From assembly GCA_945971355.1 (NCBI GenBank), contig CAMFPD010000001.1, forward strand, positions 1 through 47,276: a stretch of DNA of 47,276 nucleotides. The letters run 5' to 3'. Position 1 is the stretch's first letter. Each line of letters opens with the position of its first letter. The notes under the pieces were generated by a model. It saw only the letters and a program-made list of their open reading frames with translations. It did not search any database and was not told where the DNA came from. The stretch is from an uncultured Lachnobacterium sp. GTDB lineage: Bacteria; Bacillota; Clostridia; Lachnospirales; Lachnospiraceae. Position numbers and translations under genes: made by a program. Positions 7,987-16,000 of this stretch are shown here, piece after piece.

Positions 7987-9171
7987 ATGTATAAGACTTT
8001 TTTGATTAAATATGCAGAAATTGCAATTAAAGGAAAGAATCGATATGTTTTTGAGGATGCACTTGTAAAAAATATCAAGTATGCATTAAAAGATGTAGAT
8101 GGAAATTTTGAAGTTAGAAAAGAATCAGGAAGAGTGTATGTAGAGACAGAAGGGGACTATGATTATGATGAGACAGTCGCAGCACTTCAGAGGGTGTTTG
8201 GTATTGTTGGTATATGTCCTGTTGAGCTACACGAGGATGAAGGATTTGACAAGCTGGCAGAAGCTGTTGTAGAGCATATTAACAATGTGTACAAGGATAA
8301 GAATTTTACTTTCAAAATTAATGCCAGACGTGCAAGAAAGAACTATCCTATGACATCTATGGAGATTAATGCTGCAGTTGGAGAGAAGGTTCTTGAAGCT
8401 TTCCCAGAGACAAGGGTAGATGTGCATAATCCAGAGGTGCTTATCAATGTGGAAATTAGACCAATGATAAATATATACTCAGAGGAGCTTAAGGGACCTG
8501 GTGGAATGCCACTTGGAACAGCCGGAAAGGCAATGCTTCTATTATCGGGTGGAATTGACAGTCCTGTTGCTGGATATATGATTGCAAAGAGAGGAGTTGT
8601 TCTTGAGGCAACTTATTTCCATGCACCACCATACACAAGCGAGAGAGCAAAACAGAAGGTAATTGACCTGGCAAAGAAGGTGGCAAGGTATTCCGGAAGA
8701 ATTAATCTTCATATTGTTAATTTTACAGATATTCAGTTAGAGATATATGAGAAATGTCCACATGACGAGCTTACCATCATTATGCGCAGATATATGATGA
8801 AAATTGCTGAGCATTTTGCAAAGGAAGGAAAATGTCTAGGTCTTATTACAGGTGAGAGTATCGGTCAGGTGGCAAGCCAGACAATGCAGTCACTTGCAGT
8901 TACAAATGAAGTGTGCGAGCTTCCTGTATATCGCCCACTTATCGCGATGGACAAGAATGACATTATAGATATTTCGAATAAGATTGATACCTATGAGACA
9001 TCAATTCTTCCATATGAGGATTGCTGTACGATTTTTGTAGCAAAGCATCCGGTTACAAAACCAAATTTGAATTATATCAAGAAGTCAGAGCGCAAATTGG
9101 AGGATACAATTGATGCACTTATGGCTGCTGCAATTGAAACAACAGAGCATATAGTGGTTGATGCTGAGTAG
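7987..9171 (+). CDS. thiI: tRNA 4-thiouridine synthase ThiI (no rhodanese domain)
   Basis: Adenylates U8 of tRNA and replaces the oxygen with sulfur. An N-terminal ferredoxin-like and THUMP region (about 1-165, TFKINARRARKNYP) is followed by the PP-loop ATPase domain with LLLSGGIDSPVAG near 183. The protein ends at 394 residues without the C-terminal rhodanese domain found in the E. coli enzyme, as is usual in Firmicutes. Sulfur is probably delivered straight from the desulfurase encoded 9 bases upstream. GGAG lies 7 bases before the ATG. Confidence 0.97.
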   Translation: MYKTFLIKYAEIAIKGKNRYVFEDALVKNIKYALKDVDGNFEVRKESGRVYVETEGDYDYDETVAALQRVFGIVGICPVELHEDEGFDKLAEAVVEHINNVYKDKNFTFKINARRARKNYPMTSMEINAAVGEKVLEAFPETRVDVHNPEVLINVEIRPMINIYSEELKGPGGMPLGTAGKAMLLLSGGIDSPVAGYMIAKRGVVLEATYFHAPPYTSERAKQKVIDLAKKVARYSGRINLHIVNFTDIQLEIYEKCPHDELTIIMRRYMMKIAEHFAKEGKCLGLITGESIGQVASQTMQSLAVTNEVCELPVYRPLIAMDKNDIIDISNKIDTYETSILPYEDCCTIFVAKHPVTKPNLNYIKKSERKLEDTIDALMAAAIETTEHIVVDAE

Positions 9172-9172
9172 C

Positions 9173-9203
9173 AAAAAAAGAAGACCTGAATTTTCAGGTC
9201 TTC
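9173..9203 (-). terminator. Terminator of the HPr-like gene, probably bidirectional
   Basis: GAAGACCTG pairs with CAGGTCTTC around AATTTT. Read on the minus strand the stem is followed by seven T residues, a strong intrinsic terminator for the gene ending at 9221. On the plus strand the tail is poor, but the stem may still help to end thiI transcription. Confidence 0.85.
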
Positions 9204-9220
9204 AAAATTGCGAATCAAAA

Positions 9221-9454
9221 TTACTCAATAATGTATGGTTTTAAAACTTCCATAATTTCATCGAGATTTGTCTCGGTATGTATTGCTAAATCGATAGGCT
9301 TAGATAAATCTAAACTGAAAATTCCCATGATGGATTTTGCATCGATTACATATCTGCCAGAGATTAAATCAAAATCGAAGTCGAACTGAGTGATTGCATT
9401 AACAAATGATTTAACTTTTCCAATAGAGTTTAATGAAATCTGTACTGTTTTCAT
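9221..9454 (-). CDS. HPr-like protein lacking the phosphorylatable histidine
   Basis: The 77 residues follow the HPr fold. The Ser-46 region is clear (DAKSIMGIFSLDL, S41 here), with an HPr-like C-terminal helix (NLDEIMEVLKPYI). The active-site loop that should read G-I/L-H-A-R-P reads SIGKVKSF, so the His-15 equivalent that accepts phosphate from enzyme I is missing. It cannot work as a PTS phosphocarrier. A Crh-like regulatory role through the conserved Ser, or a structural role, is possible. It is monocistronic: AAGGAGG before the ATG, an excellent own promoter and its own terminator. Confidence 0.85.
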   Translation of the reverse strand: MKTVQISLNSIGKVKSFVNAITQFDFDFDLISGRYVIDAKSIMGIFSLDLSKPIDLAIHTETNLDEIMEVLKPYIIE

Positions 9455-9487
9455 AGGAAAACCTCCTTAATTACTTTCTATAAATTG

Positions 9488-9516
9488 ATAGTAATGGTTT
9501 TCGTGAAAAAAGTCAA
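9488..9516 (-). promoter_or_regulatory. Sigma-A promoter for the HPr-like gene
   Basis: On the minus strand: TTGACT, a 17-base spacer, TACTAT, ending about 34 bases before the ATG. This is one of the best matches to the consensus in the window and suggests steady expression. Confidence 0.75.
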
Positions 9517-9536
9517 TTGATATAGGAGTTAAAATA

Positions 9537-10865
9537 ATGAAAAAAGCGGCATTACATAATTTAGGATGTAAGGTAAATGCATATGAGACAGAAGCAATGC
9601 AGCAATTGCTTGAGGAAGCAGGCTATGAGATAGTTCCTTTTTCTGAGAAAGCTGATGTATATGTAGTAAATACCTGTTCTGTGACTAACATGGCCGATAG
9701 AAAATCAAGACAGATGCTTCATAAAGCAAAAAAATTAAACCCTGATTCAATTGTGGTTGGAGCAGGCTGTTATGTGCAGACTAAGGAGCAGGAAGCAATT
9801 TCTGACTTAGCAATAGATATTATTATTGGTAATAACAAAAAACATGAGCTGGTTTCTCTGATTAATGAATATATGGCAAAGAGGGAAAATACACACAGTG
9901 ATTTGTTAACTGAAAATGCTGTGATTGATATAAATGATAATAAGCAGGAATTTGAGGAATTATTTTTATCAAAGACAGCAGAACATACAAGAGCATTTAT
10001 CAAGGTTCAGGATGGATGTAATCAGTTCTGCAGCTATTGTATTATTCCTTATGCCAGAGGCAGAGTCAGAAGTAGAAGTATAGAAAATGTTTTGGCGGAA
10101 GTAAACAGATTGGCTCAAAATGGGTTTAAGGAAATTGTATTAACAGGAATTCATCTCAGCTCATACGGTGTTGATTGTGATGATAATCTTCTGCATCTGA
10201 TTCGGGAGGTTCACAAGGTTGATGGAATTGAGAGAATCAGACTAGGCTCATTTGAACCTAGACTTATAACTGAGGAATTTGCATCTGAGCTTTCAAAGCT
10301 TGAAAAGGTGTGCCCTCATTTTCATCTTTCATTGCAGAGTGGCTGCGATGAAACATTAAACCGTATGAATAGAAAATACACCACTGAGGAATATGCAAGA
10401 AGCTGCCAATTACTTAGAAAGTATTTTGATCACCCTGCCATAACTACAGATGTTATCGTTGGATTTCCAGGCGAAACAGAGGAAGAATTTGAAAAAACAA
10501 AAGAATATCTTGAAAAAATACATTTTTATGAGATGCATATCTTTAAATACTCTAAGAGACAGGGAACAAGGGCTGCTGTGATGGACAATCAGGTTCCAGA
10601 TGAGATTAAGACAAAGCGAAGCAGTATTCTTATTGAACTTGGCAACAGAATGTCAAAGGAGTACAGAGATTATTATATCGGAATGGATAAAGAAGTCTTG
10701 TTCGAAGAAAAAACAAAATTATTTGGAAAAGAATATTTTGTGGGATATACTAAAGAGTACGTAAAGGTAGCAATTGAAACACAGGAAAACGTGGAAAACA
10801 GGCTTATAACAGGAAAGATAGCAGAGCCATTAAGTGGCGAAGTATATTTGATGAAGAATATATAG
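9537..10865 (+). CDS. mtaB: tRNA t6A37 methylthiotransferase MtaB
   Basis: Radical-SAM enzyme that converts t6A to ms2t6A at position 37 of tRNAs reading ANN codons. The N-terminal UPF0004 domain (LGCKVNAYETEAM, NTCSVTN) binds one Fe-S cluster. The radical SAM motif CNQFCSYCIIPYARG near 161 binds the second. The family's HLSLQSGCD and TTDVIVGFPGETEEEF motifs follow, and a C-terminal TRAM domain occupies about 375-442. AGGAGTT lies 7 bases before the ATG. It is divergent from the HPr-like gene and the intergenic region is only 82 bases. Confidence 0.96.
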   Translation: MKKAALHNLGCKVNAYETEAMQQLLEEAGYEIVPFSEKADVYVVNTCSVTNMADRKSRQMLHKAKKLNPDSIVVGAGCYVQTKEQEAISDLAIDIIIGNNKKHELVSLINEYMAKRENTHSDLLTENAVIDINDNKQEFEELFLSKTAEHTRAFIKVQDGCNQFCSYCIIPYARGRVRSRSIENVLAEVNRLAQNGFKEIVLTGIHLSSYGVDCDDNLLHLIREVHKVDGIERIRLGSFEPRLITEEFASELSKLEKVCPHFHLSLQSGCDETLNRMNRKYTTEEYARSCQLLRKYFDHPAITTDVIVGFPGETEEEFEKTKEYLEKIHFYEMHIFKYSKRQGTRAAVMDNQVPDEIKTKRSSILIELGNRMSKEYRDYYIGMDKEVLFEEKTKLFGKEYFVGYTKEYVKVAIETQENVENRLITGKIAEPLSGEVYLMKNI

Positions 10866-10866
10866 G

Positions 10867-10895
10867 TTGTATTTTGGAAACATTTCGTTTACAAT
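10867..10895 (+). promoter_or_regulatory. Candidate promoter for the ireB operon
   Basis: TTGTAT, 17 bases, TACAAT, located directly after the mtaB stop and 24 bases before the ireB ATG. Spacing is canonical and the hexamers are moderate matches. Confidence 0.45.
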
Positions 10896-10918
10896 TATAG
10901 GACAAAGGGTGTGAGCGT

Positions 10919-11176
10919 ATGGAGAATATAAATAATACACAATATTTTACAGTACAAAAAGAAAAAGAGCTTCAGGTAAAGGACGTTCTGGAGATAGTTT
11001 ACCGTGCTCTCAGTGAAAAAGGATACAATCCAGTTAATCAGATGGTGGGATATATTATGTCCGGTGATCCGACTTATATCACTAGTCATAATAATGCCAG
11101 AAGTCTGATTATGAAGGTTGAGAGAGACGAATTGGTGGAGGAAGTTCTCAAGACATATATAGAGAACAATTTCTAA
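10919..11176 (+). CDS. ireB: IreB family regulatory phosphoprotein (UPF0297)
   Basis: Small cytoplasmic protein of the UPF0297 family (85 residues, normal length). IreB of Enterococcus is a substrate of the IreK Ser/Thr kinase and influences cell-wall stress tolerance. Conserved blocks seen: YRALSEKGYNPVNQMVGYIMSGDPTYITSH (read as YRALSEKGYNP, then QMVGYIMSGDP, then TYITSHNNAR) and a C-terminal DELVEEVLKTYI helix. It is the first gene of a tightly packed operon; ruvX starts two bases after its stop. The binding site is weak (AAGGGTGTGAG). The order ireB-ruvX-DUF1292 is conserved across Firmicutes and supports the call. Confidence 0.95.
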   Translation: MENINNTQYFTVQKEKELQVKDVLEIVYRALSEKGYNPVNQMVGYIMSGDPTYITSHNNARSLIMKVERDELVEEVLKTYIENNF

Positions 11177-11178
11177 AA

Positions 11179-11613
11179 ATGAGAATACTAGGACTTGATT
11201 TTGGTTCAAAGACCGTTGGGGTTGCAGTTAGCGACGAGCTGCTTATTACGGCTCAGGGTGTGGAAATAGTTCGTAGAAAATCGCCTGCTAAACTGCGCCA
11301 GACACTTGCTCGTATTGAAGAACTGATAAGCCAGTACAATGTGGAACGTATTGTGCTGGGTTATCCTAAGAACATGAATAATACAGAGGGTGAGCGCTGT
11401 GAAAAGACTAAGGAGTTCAAAGAGATGCTGGAGAGACGTACTGGTCTCGAGGTTGTTTTATGGGATGAACGACTTACTACAGTTGCAGCGGACCGCTCTA
11501 TGATGGAAACAGGGATTCGCAGAGAAAATCGCAAGGAATTTGTAGATGAGATTGCGGCGATATTTATACTGCAGGGATACCTTGATTTTTTGCGCAATTC
11601 AGGAGAAATATAA
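11179..11613 (+). CDS. ruvX: RuvX/YqgF, Holliday junction resolvase-like nuclease
   Basis: RNase H-fold protein of 144 residues implicated in 16S rRNA 5'-end processing and in resolvase-like activity. The N-terminal MRILGLDFGSKTVGVAVSD carries the first catalytic Asp (GLDFGSKTVGVA). VLGYPKNMN and WDERLTTVAA follow, and a late Asp sits in FVDEIAA. It starts two bases after ireB, and the next gene starts immediately after its stop, so translation is probably coupled. Confidence 0.96.
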   Translation: MRILGLDFGSKTVGVAVSDELLITAQGVEIVRRKSPAKLRQTLARIEELISQYNVERIVLGYPKNMNNTEGERCEKTKEFKEMLERRTGLEVVLWDERLTTVAADRSMMETGIRRENRKEFVDEIAAIFILQGYLDFLRNSGEI

Positions 11614-11877
11614 ATGGAAAAAATTAAATTTGTAGACCCAGATACACAGGAAGAAATAGAGTTTGCAGTGGAAGAAGAAACACAGCTTAATGGAATCAGA
11701 TATCTTTTAGTTTCCGAAGGACAGGAGAGCGGAGACTGTGAAGCATATATTTTAAAAGAAGTAAGCACTGATGAAGAAGAGATAGTTTATCAAATGGTTG
11801 AAGATGACGTGGAATTTTCTGCACTTGCTAAAATATTCTCCGAGCTTACAGATGATGAGACTGCATTAGAATACTAA
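11614..11877 (+). CDS. DUF1292 family protein (YrzB-like)
   Basis: Acidic 87-residue cytoplasmic protein with the typical DUF1292 layout: FVDPDTQEEIEFAVEEETQ, a YLLVSE strand, EAYILKEV, and a C-terminal DVEFSALAKIFSEL segment (read separately). The molecular function of the family is not established. It starts on the base after the ruvX stop and precedes RNase J, in the same position as yrzB in Bacillus subtilis. Confidence 0.93.
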   Translation: MEKIKFVDPDTQEEIEFAVEEETQLNGIRYLLVSEGQESGDCEAYILKEVSTDEEEIVYQMVEDDVEFSALAKIFSELTDDETALEY

Positions 11878-11899
11878 TGAGTACGTGAAAAAATTGTTT

Positions 11900-11904
11900 G
11901 GAGG
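11900..11904 (+). promoter_or_regulatory. Ribosome binding site that sets the RNase J start
   Basis: GGAGG stands 7 bases before a TTG at 11912. The alternative in-frame GTG at 11885 has no Shine-Dalgarno sequence upstream. The choice puts the catalytic HxHxDH at residues 76-81, close to 74-79 in Bacillus subtilis RNase J1. Confidence 0.8.
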
Positions 11905-11911
11905 TAATATT

Positions 11912-13582
11912 TTGAAAAAAGAAAAACAGAATACCAGTAAGTTGAAAATCATTCCTTTAGGCGGATTAGAGCAGATTGGAATGAATATTACTGCCTTCGA
12001 GTATGAGGACAGTATTATTGTTGTGGATTGTGGACTTTCATTTCCAGAGGACGATATGCTTGGAATTGATCTTGTAATCCCGGATGTGACTTATTTGAAG
12101 GACAACATTGACAAGGTTAAGGGATTTTTTATCACCCATGGTCATGAGGATCATATCGGTGCAATACCTTATGTCCTTAAGGATATCAATGTACCAATTT
12201 ATGCTACAAAACTTACAATTGGAATAATTGAGCATAAGCTTGAGGAACATGATATGCTCAAAAAGGTTAAGCGCAAGGTGGTAAAATATGGTCAGCATAT
12301 TAATCTGGGATGCTTCAGAGTTGAGTTTATTAAGACAAACCATAGTATTCAGGATGCTGCAGCACTGGCTATTTATTCGCCAGCTGGAATCGTTGTGCAT
12401 ACAGGTGATTTTAAGATTGATTATACTCCTGTTTTTGGAGACCCAATTGACCTTCAGAGATTTGGTGAAATAGGTAAAAAGGGTGTACTTGCACTTTTGT
12501 GTGATAGTACAAATGCCGAGAGAGCAGGCTTTACACAGTCCGAGAAGTCTGTAGGTAAAGCCCTCGATAATATATTTTCAGATCACAAAAACCAGAGAAT
12601 TATCATTGCAACATTTGCATCAAATGTAGACAGAGTTCAGCAGATTATTAATTCTGCTGAGAAATTTGGCCGTAAGGTAGCTATTGAAGGAAGGAGTATG
12701 GTAAACATTATTTCTATTGCTTCAGAGCTTGGATATCTTACATTGCCAGATAACATTCTCATTGATGTTGATGTACTAAAGAGCTATCCAGATGAACAGA
12801 CTGTCATAATTACAACAGGTAGTCAGGGTGAGTCTATGGCGGCTCTTTCGAGAATGGCAAATGGTACTCACAGAAAAGTTGCAATTAAGCCAAAGGATTG
12901 TATTGTTTTCAGTTCAAATCCAATCCCTGGAAATGAGAAATCTGTAACAGGAATAATTAATGAGCTTATGATGAAGGGTGCGGATGTTATTTTCCAGGAT
13001 GTACATGTTTCAGGACATGCGTGTCAGGAAGATATTAAGCTTATTTACCAGCTTGTAAATCCTAAGTATTCAATTCCTGTTCATGGAGAGTATAAGCACC
13101 TTGTTGCTCAGGCAAAGATTGCAGAAGAACTGGGATATGATACAGACCATATCAAAATTCTTTCTTCTGGGGATGTGCTTGAACTTGATGAAAACGACGC
13201 AAAGGTTACTGGCAAAGTTCATGTTGGAAATATCATGGTTGATGGACTTGGCGTTGGTGATGTGGGAAATATCGTCCTTAGAGACAGACAGAAGCTCGCT
13301 GAGGATGGAATCATTATAGTTGTGATGACTCTTGAAAGTGGATCCGGTCAGGTGCTTGCAGGACCTGATATTGTATCAAGAGGATTTGTCTATGTGAGAA
13401 ATTCAGAAAGTCTTATGGATGAGGCTCAAATGGTTTTAAATGCAACAATGGAAAAATGCATGGACAAAAATGTAACAGATTGGGGCAGAATTAAGAACGA
13501 GATTAAAGACTCATTAGGTGAGTTCGTTTGGAAAGAGACAAAGAGACGTCCAATGATAATGCCAATTATTATGGAAGTGTAG
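11912..13582 (+). CDS. rnj: Ribonuclease J
   Basis: Metallo-beta-lactamase/beta-CASP RNase with endo- and 5'-3' exonuclease activity, central to Firmicute mRNA decay and rRNA processing. From the TTG start it has 556 residues, matching RNase J1 (555). The metal-binding motif THGHEDHIGAIPY places H76, H78, D80 and H81. KTNHSIQD, HTGDFKID and STNAERAG follow, then the beta-CASP domain (ATFASN, GRSM, TTGSQGE) and HVSGHACQED, PVHGEY. It lies within the ireB-ruvX-DUF1292 operon, between DUF1292 and the MltG-like gene, a position it does not have in Bacillus. Confidence 0.97.
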   Translation: MKKEKQNTSKLKIIPLGGLEQIGMNITAFEYEDSIIVVDCGLSFPEDDMLGIDLVIPDVTYLKDNIDKVKGFFITHGHEDHIGAIPYVLKDINVPIYATKLTIGIIEHKLEEHDMLKKVKRKVVKYGQHINLGCFRVEFIKTNHSIQDAAALAIYSPAGIVVHTGDFKIDYTPVFGDPIDLQRFGEIGKKGVLALLCDSTNAERAGFTQSEKSVGKALDNIFSDHKNQRIIIATFASNVDRVQQIINSAEKFGRKVAIEGRSMVNIISIASELGYLTLPDNILIDVDVLKSYPDEQTVIITTGSQGESMAALSRMANGTHRKVAIKPKDCIVFSSNPIPGNEKSVTGIINELMMKGADVIFQDVHVSGHACQEDIKLIYQLVNPKYSIPVHGEYKHLVAQAKIAEELGYDTDHIKILSSGDVLELDENDAKVTGKVHVGNIMVDGLGVGDVGNIVLRDRQKLAEDGIIIVVMTLESGSGQVLAGPDIVSRGFVYVRNSESLMDEAQMVLNATMEKCMDKNVTDWGRIKNEIKDSLGEFVWKETKRRPMIMPIIMEV

Positions 13583-13591
13583 GAGAGTACA

Positions 13592-14068
13592 ATGCAGTTC
13601 AACAGAGCTTTATTCAAATTTATAAAAGTAGCTTTTTCAATAATGATTATTCTTCTTGTTGTGTATGGTGCAGTGAGGGTTAGTAAAATTGGATATGATT
13701 TTGGATATCGTGTATTTACAGAGCCGGCAATGGAGGAAGCACCTGGAAAAGAAGTGACTGTTCAGGTTGATGATGATATGAGTGGGAAAAAGCTCGGTGA
13801 AGAATTGGAAGCAAAGGGCTTAATAAGAGATGCAAATCTTTTTCAGCTTCAGCTTAAGTTGTCTGCATATTCTGATAGAATAAAGGCTGGGGTTTATACC
13901 CTTAGCACTTCTATGACCCCGAAGGAAATGATTGTTGTCATGGCTGCCGAGGATGAAGAAGATAAGGAGACCACGGAAAGTGGTACGGAGGTGGAGGAGT
14001 CCACTGAGGGCTTAGCACCTATGGACACAGAGACTGAGGCAGATACAGAATCAGAAGTGGAGCAGTAG
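13592..14068 (+). CDS. Truncated MltG-like (YceG) membrane protein lacking the catalytic domain
   Basis: 158 residues. A short cytoplasmic N-terminus and one membrane helix (about 9-30) are followed by an extracytoplasmic domain like the LysM-like N-terminal part of MltG: VQVDDDMSGKKLGEELEAKG, LKLSAYSDRIKAGVYTLS, MTPKEMIVVMAA. MltG would continue for about 200 residues with the transglycosylase domain and its catalytic Glu. Here the chain instead ends in an acidic Thr/Glu-rich tail. No frameshift is visible and the next gene starts six bases on, so this looks like a genuine short form, perhaps binding peptidoglycan without cutting it. Its place before trmR matches MltG in Bacillus. Confidence 0.85.
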   Translation: MQFNRALFKFIKVAFSIMIILLVVYGAVRVSKIGYDFGYRVFTEPAMEEAPGKEVTVQVDDDMSGKKLGEELEAKGLIRDANLFQLQLKLSAYSDRIKAGVYTLSTSMTPKEMIVVMAAEDEEDKETTESGTEVEESTEGLAPMDTETEADTESEVEQ

Positions 14069-14073
14069 ATTAA

Positions 14074-14718
14074 ATGATAGTAGATGAGAGACTGGTGACA
14101 TATATTAATTCCCTGGATAAAGGGAATACAACAGTCCTTGATGAGATAGAGAAGGAAGCTTTGGATACCTATGTTCCGATAATACGCAAGGAGATGCAGA
14201 GCTTTCTTCGACTATTGTTAGCAATGCAAAAACCAATGCGTATTCTCGAGGTGGGAACTGCCGTTGGTTTTTCTGCGATTTTGATGGCAGAATATGGACC
14301 AAAGGATTGTAAGATTATTACGATAGAAAATTATGATAAGAGAATCCCTATTGCCAAAGAAAACTTTAAACGAACAGGAAAGGCAGAGCAGATTACTCTT
14401 CTGGAAGGCGATGCAACAGAGATTCTTCCTACGATAGAAGAACCATTTGATTTAATCTTTATGGATGCTGCCAAGGGACAATACATTAATTTTATGCCAG
14501 ATGTATTAAGACTTTTGAAGAAGGATGGAGTATTAGTATCTGATAATGTGCTTCAGGACGGCGATATTATCGAATCTCACTATATCGTCGAGAGAAGAAA
14601 TAGAACCATATATAAAAGAATGAGGGAATATCTGTACGAATTGACACACAGTGATGAACTTGTCACATCAGTATTGCCTGTTGGGGATGGAATTACTGTT
14701 TCGGTAAGGGTAAAATAG
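14074..14718 (+). CDS. trmR: O-methyltransferase, probable tRNA 5-hydroxyuridine methyltransferase TrmR
   Basis: SAM-dependent methyltransferase of the catechol O-methyltransferase-like family, 214 residues. Motif I is ILEVGTAVGFSAILMA; the metal/substrate Asp region is DLIFMDAAKGQY, followed by LVSDNVLQDG. In Bacillus subtilis the gene at this position (yrrM, trmR) forms 5-methoxyuridine at position 34 of tRNA, and the neighbouring U32 proteins make the 5-hydroxyuridine substrate. The U32 gene directly downstream strongly supports the same role here. GGAG lies before the ATG, within the end of the previous gene. Confidence 0.88.
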   Translation: MIVDERLVTYINSLDKGNTTVLDEIEKEALDTYVPIIRKEMQSFLRLLLAMQKPMRILEVGTAVGFSAILMAEYGPKDCKIITIENYDKRIPIAKENFKRTGKAEQITLLEGDATEILPTIEEPFDLIFMDAAKGQYINFMPDVLRLLKKDGVLVSDNVLQDGDIIESHYIVERRNRTIYKRMREYLYELTHSDELVTSVLPVGDGITVSVRVK

Positions 14719-14743
14719 AATTGTGTTTTGTTAGGAGCAAAAA

Positions 14744-15997
14744 ATGAGAGATATTGAATTATTAGTACCAGCAAGCAGTTTAGAAGTACTTAAGATTGCA
14801 GTTATATACGGAGCCGATGCGGTATATATTGGTGGAGAAGCATTTGGACTTCGTGCTAAGGCAAAGAATTTTTCCTATGAGGAGATGGCAGAGGGAATCG
14901 CTTTTGCCCATGCACATAATGTTAAGGTATACGTTACAGCTAATATTCTGGCGCACAATTACGACTTGGAAGGTGTAAGAGCTTACTTCAAAGAGCTTAA
15001 CCAGATGAAACCAGACAGACCGGATGCCCTCATTATTGCGGATCCTGCGATTTTTATGATTGCTAAGGAAGAATGTCCGGATATAGAGCGTCATGTAAGT
15101 ACTCAGGCGAACAACACAAATTACGGAACATTCAAATTCTGGAGGGATTTAGGTGCATCACGTGTTGTGACAGCCAGAGAACTTTCGTTACGAGAAATAA
15201 AAGAAATTCGCTCAAAGATTGATGATGAAATGGAGATAGAGACATTTATTCATGGAGCAATGTGTATTTCATATTCAGGAAGATGTCTTTTATCAAATTA
15301 TTTTACCGGAAGAGATGCAAATAGTGGTGCCTGTACGCATCCATGCAGATGGAAGTATTCTGTTGTTGAAGAGAAACGTCCGGGAGAGTATCTTCCAGTC
15401 TATGAAAATGAGCGTGGAACATATATTTTTAACTCCAAGGATTTGTGTATGATTGAGCACATTCCAGATTTGATTGATGCTGGAATAGACAGCTATAAGA
15501 TAGAAGGCAGAATGAAAACAGCACTTTATGTAGCAACTGTTGCAAGGACATACAGAAAAGCAATCAATGACTACATAGAATCTCCAGAAAAATATGAGAA
15601 GAATATGCCTTGGTATCTTGAACAGATTAAAAGCTGCACATACAGACAATTTACAACTGGCTTCTTTTATGGAAAACCAACTGAGGAAACTCAGATTTAT
15701 GATAATAATACTTATGAGAAAGGATATACATATCTTGGAATTGTAGGCCCTGCTAATGAGAAGGGAATGTATCGATTAGAGCAGAGAAACAAATTCTCAG
15801 TAGGCGAAGAAATAGAGATAATGAAGCCAAATGGTGACAATATCACTGTTACTGTTAAAGCGATGGAAAACGAAAAGGGTGAGGCAATGGAGAGCTGTCC
15901 ACATCCACAACAAATCTTCTATGTAGATTTGGGAATCCAACTTGACGAGTTTGATATTTTAAGAAGGCAGGAGAATGAGGCGATAGCCTTGGATTAA
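14744..15997 (+). CDS. U32 family 'peptidase', probable tRNA 5-hydroxyuridine synthesis protein TrhP
   Basis: 417 residues with the U32 signature HGAMCISYSGRCLLSNYF and the Cys-rich GACTHPCRWKY that follows. The opening ELLVPASSLEVLK and GADAVYIGGEAFGLRA are also typical. Despite the peptidase name, Bacillus TrhP1/TrhP2 and E. coli TrhP act in prephenate-dependent hydroxylation of U34 in tRNA. Bacillus has two U32 genes here (yrrN, yrrO); this window has one of YrrO size, so one protein may be enough or the second may be elsewhere. TTAGGAG lies 7 bases before the ATG. Confidence 0.9.
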   Translation: MRDIELLVPASSLEVLKIAVIYGADAVYIGGEAFGLRAKAKNFSYEEMAEGIAFAHAHNVKVYVTANILAHNYDLEGVRAYFKELNQMKPDRPDALIIADPAIFMIAKEECPDIERHVSTQANNTNYGTFKFWRDLGASRVVTARELSLREIKEIRSKIDDEMEIETFIHGAMCISYSGRCLLSNYFTGRDANSGACTHPCRWKYSVVEEKRPGEYLPVYENERGTYIFNSKDLCMIEHIPDLIDAGIDSYKIEGRMKTALYVATVARTYRKAINDYIESPEKYEKNMPWYLEQIKSCTYRQFTTGFFYGKPTEETQIYDNNTYEKGYTYLGIVGPANEKGMYRLEQRNKFSVGEEIEIMKPNGDNITVTVKAMENEKGEAMESCPHPQQIFYVDLGIQLDEFDILRRQENEAIALD

Positions 15998-16000
15998 ATT

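Noticed and set aside
11885..11911. Upstream GTG start for RNase J giving nine extra residues
   Set aside because: No Shine-Dalgarno precedes it, whereas GGAGG stands at the right distance before the TTG at 11912, and the resulting length and metal-motif position fit RNase J1.
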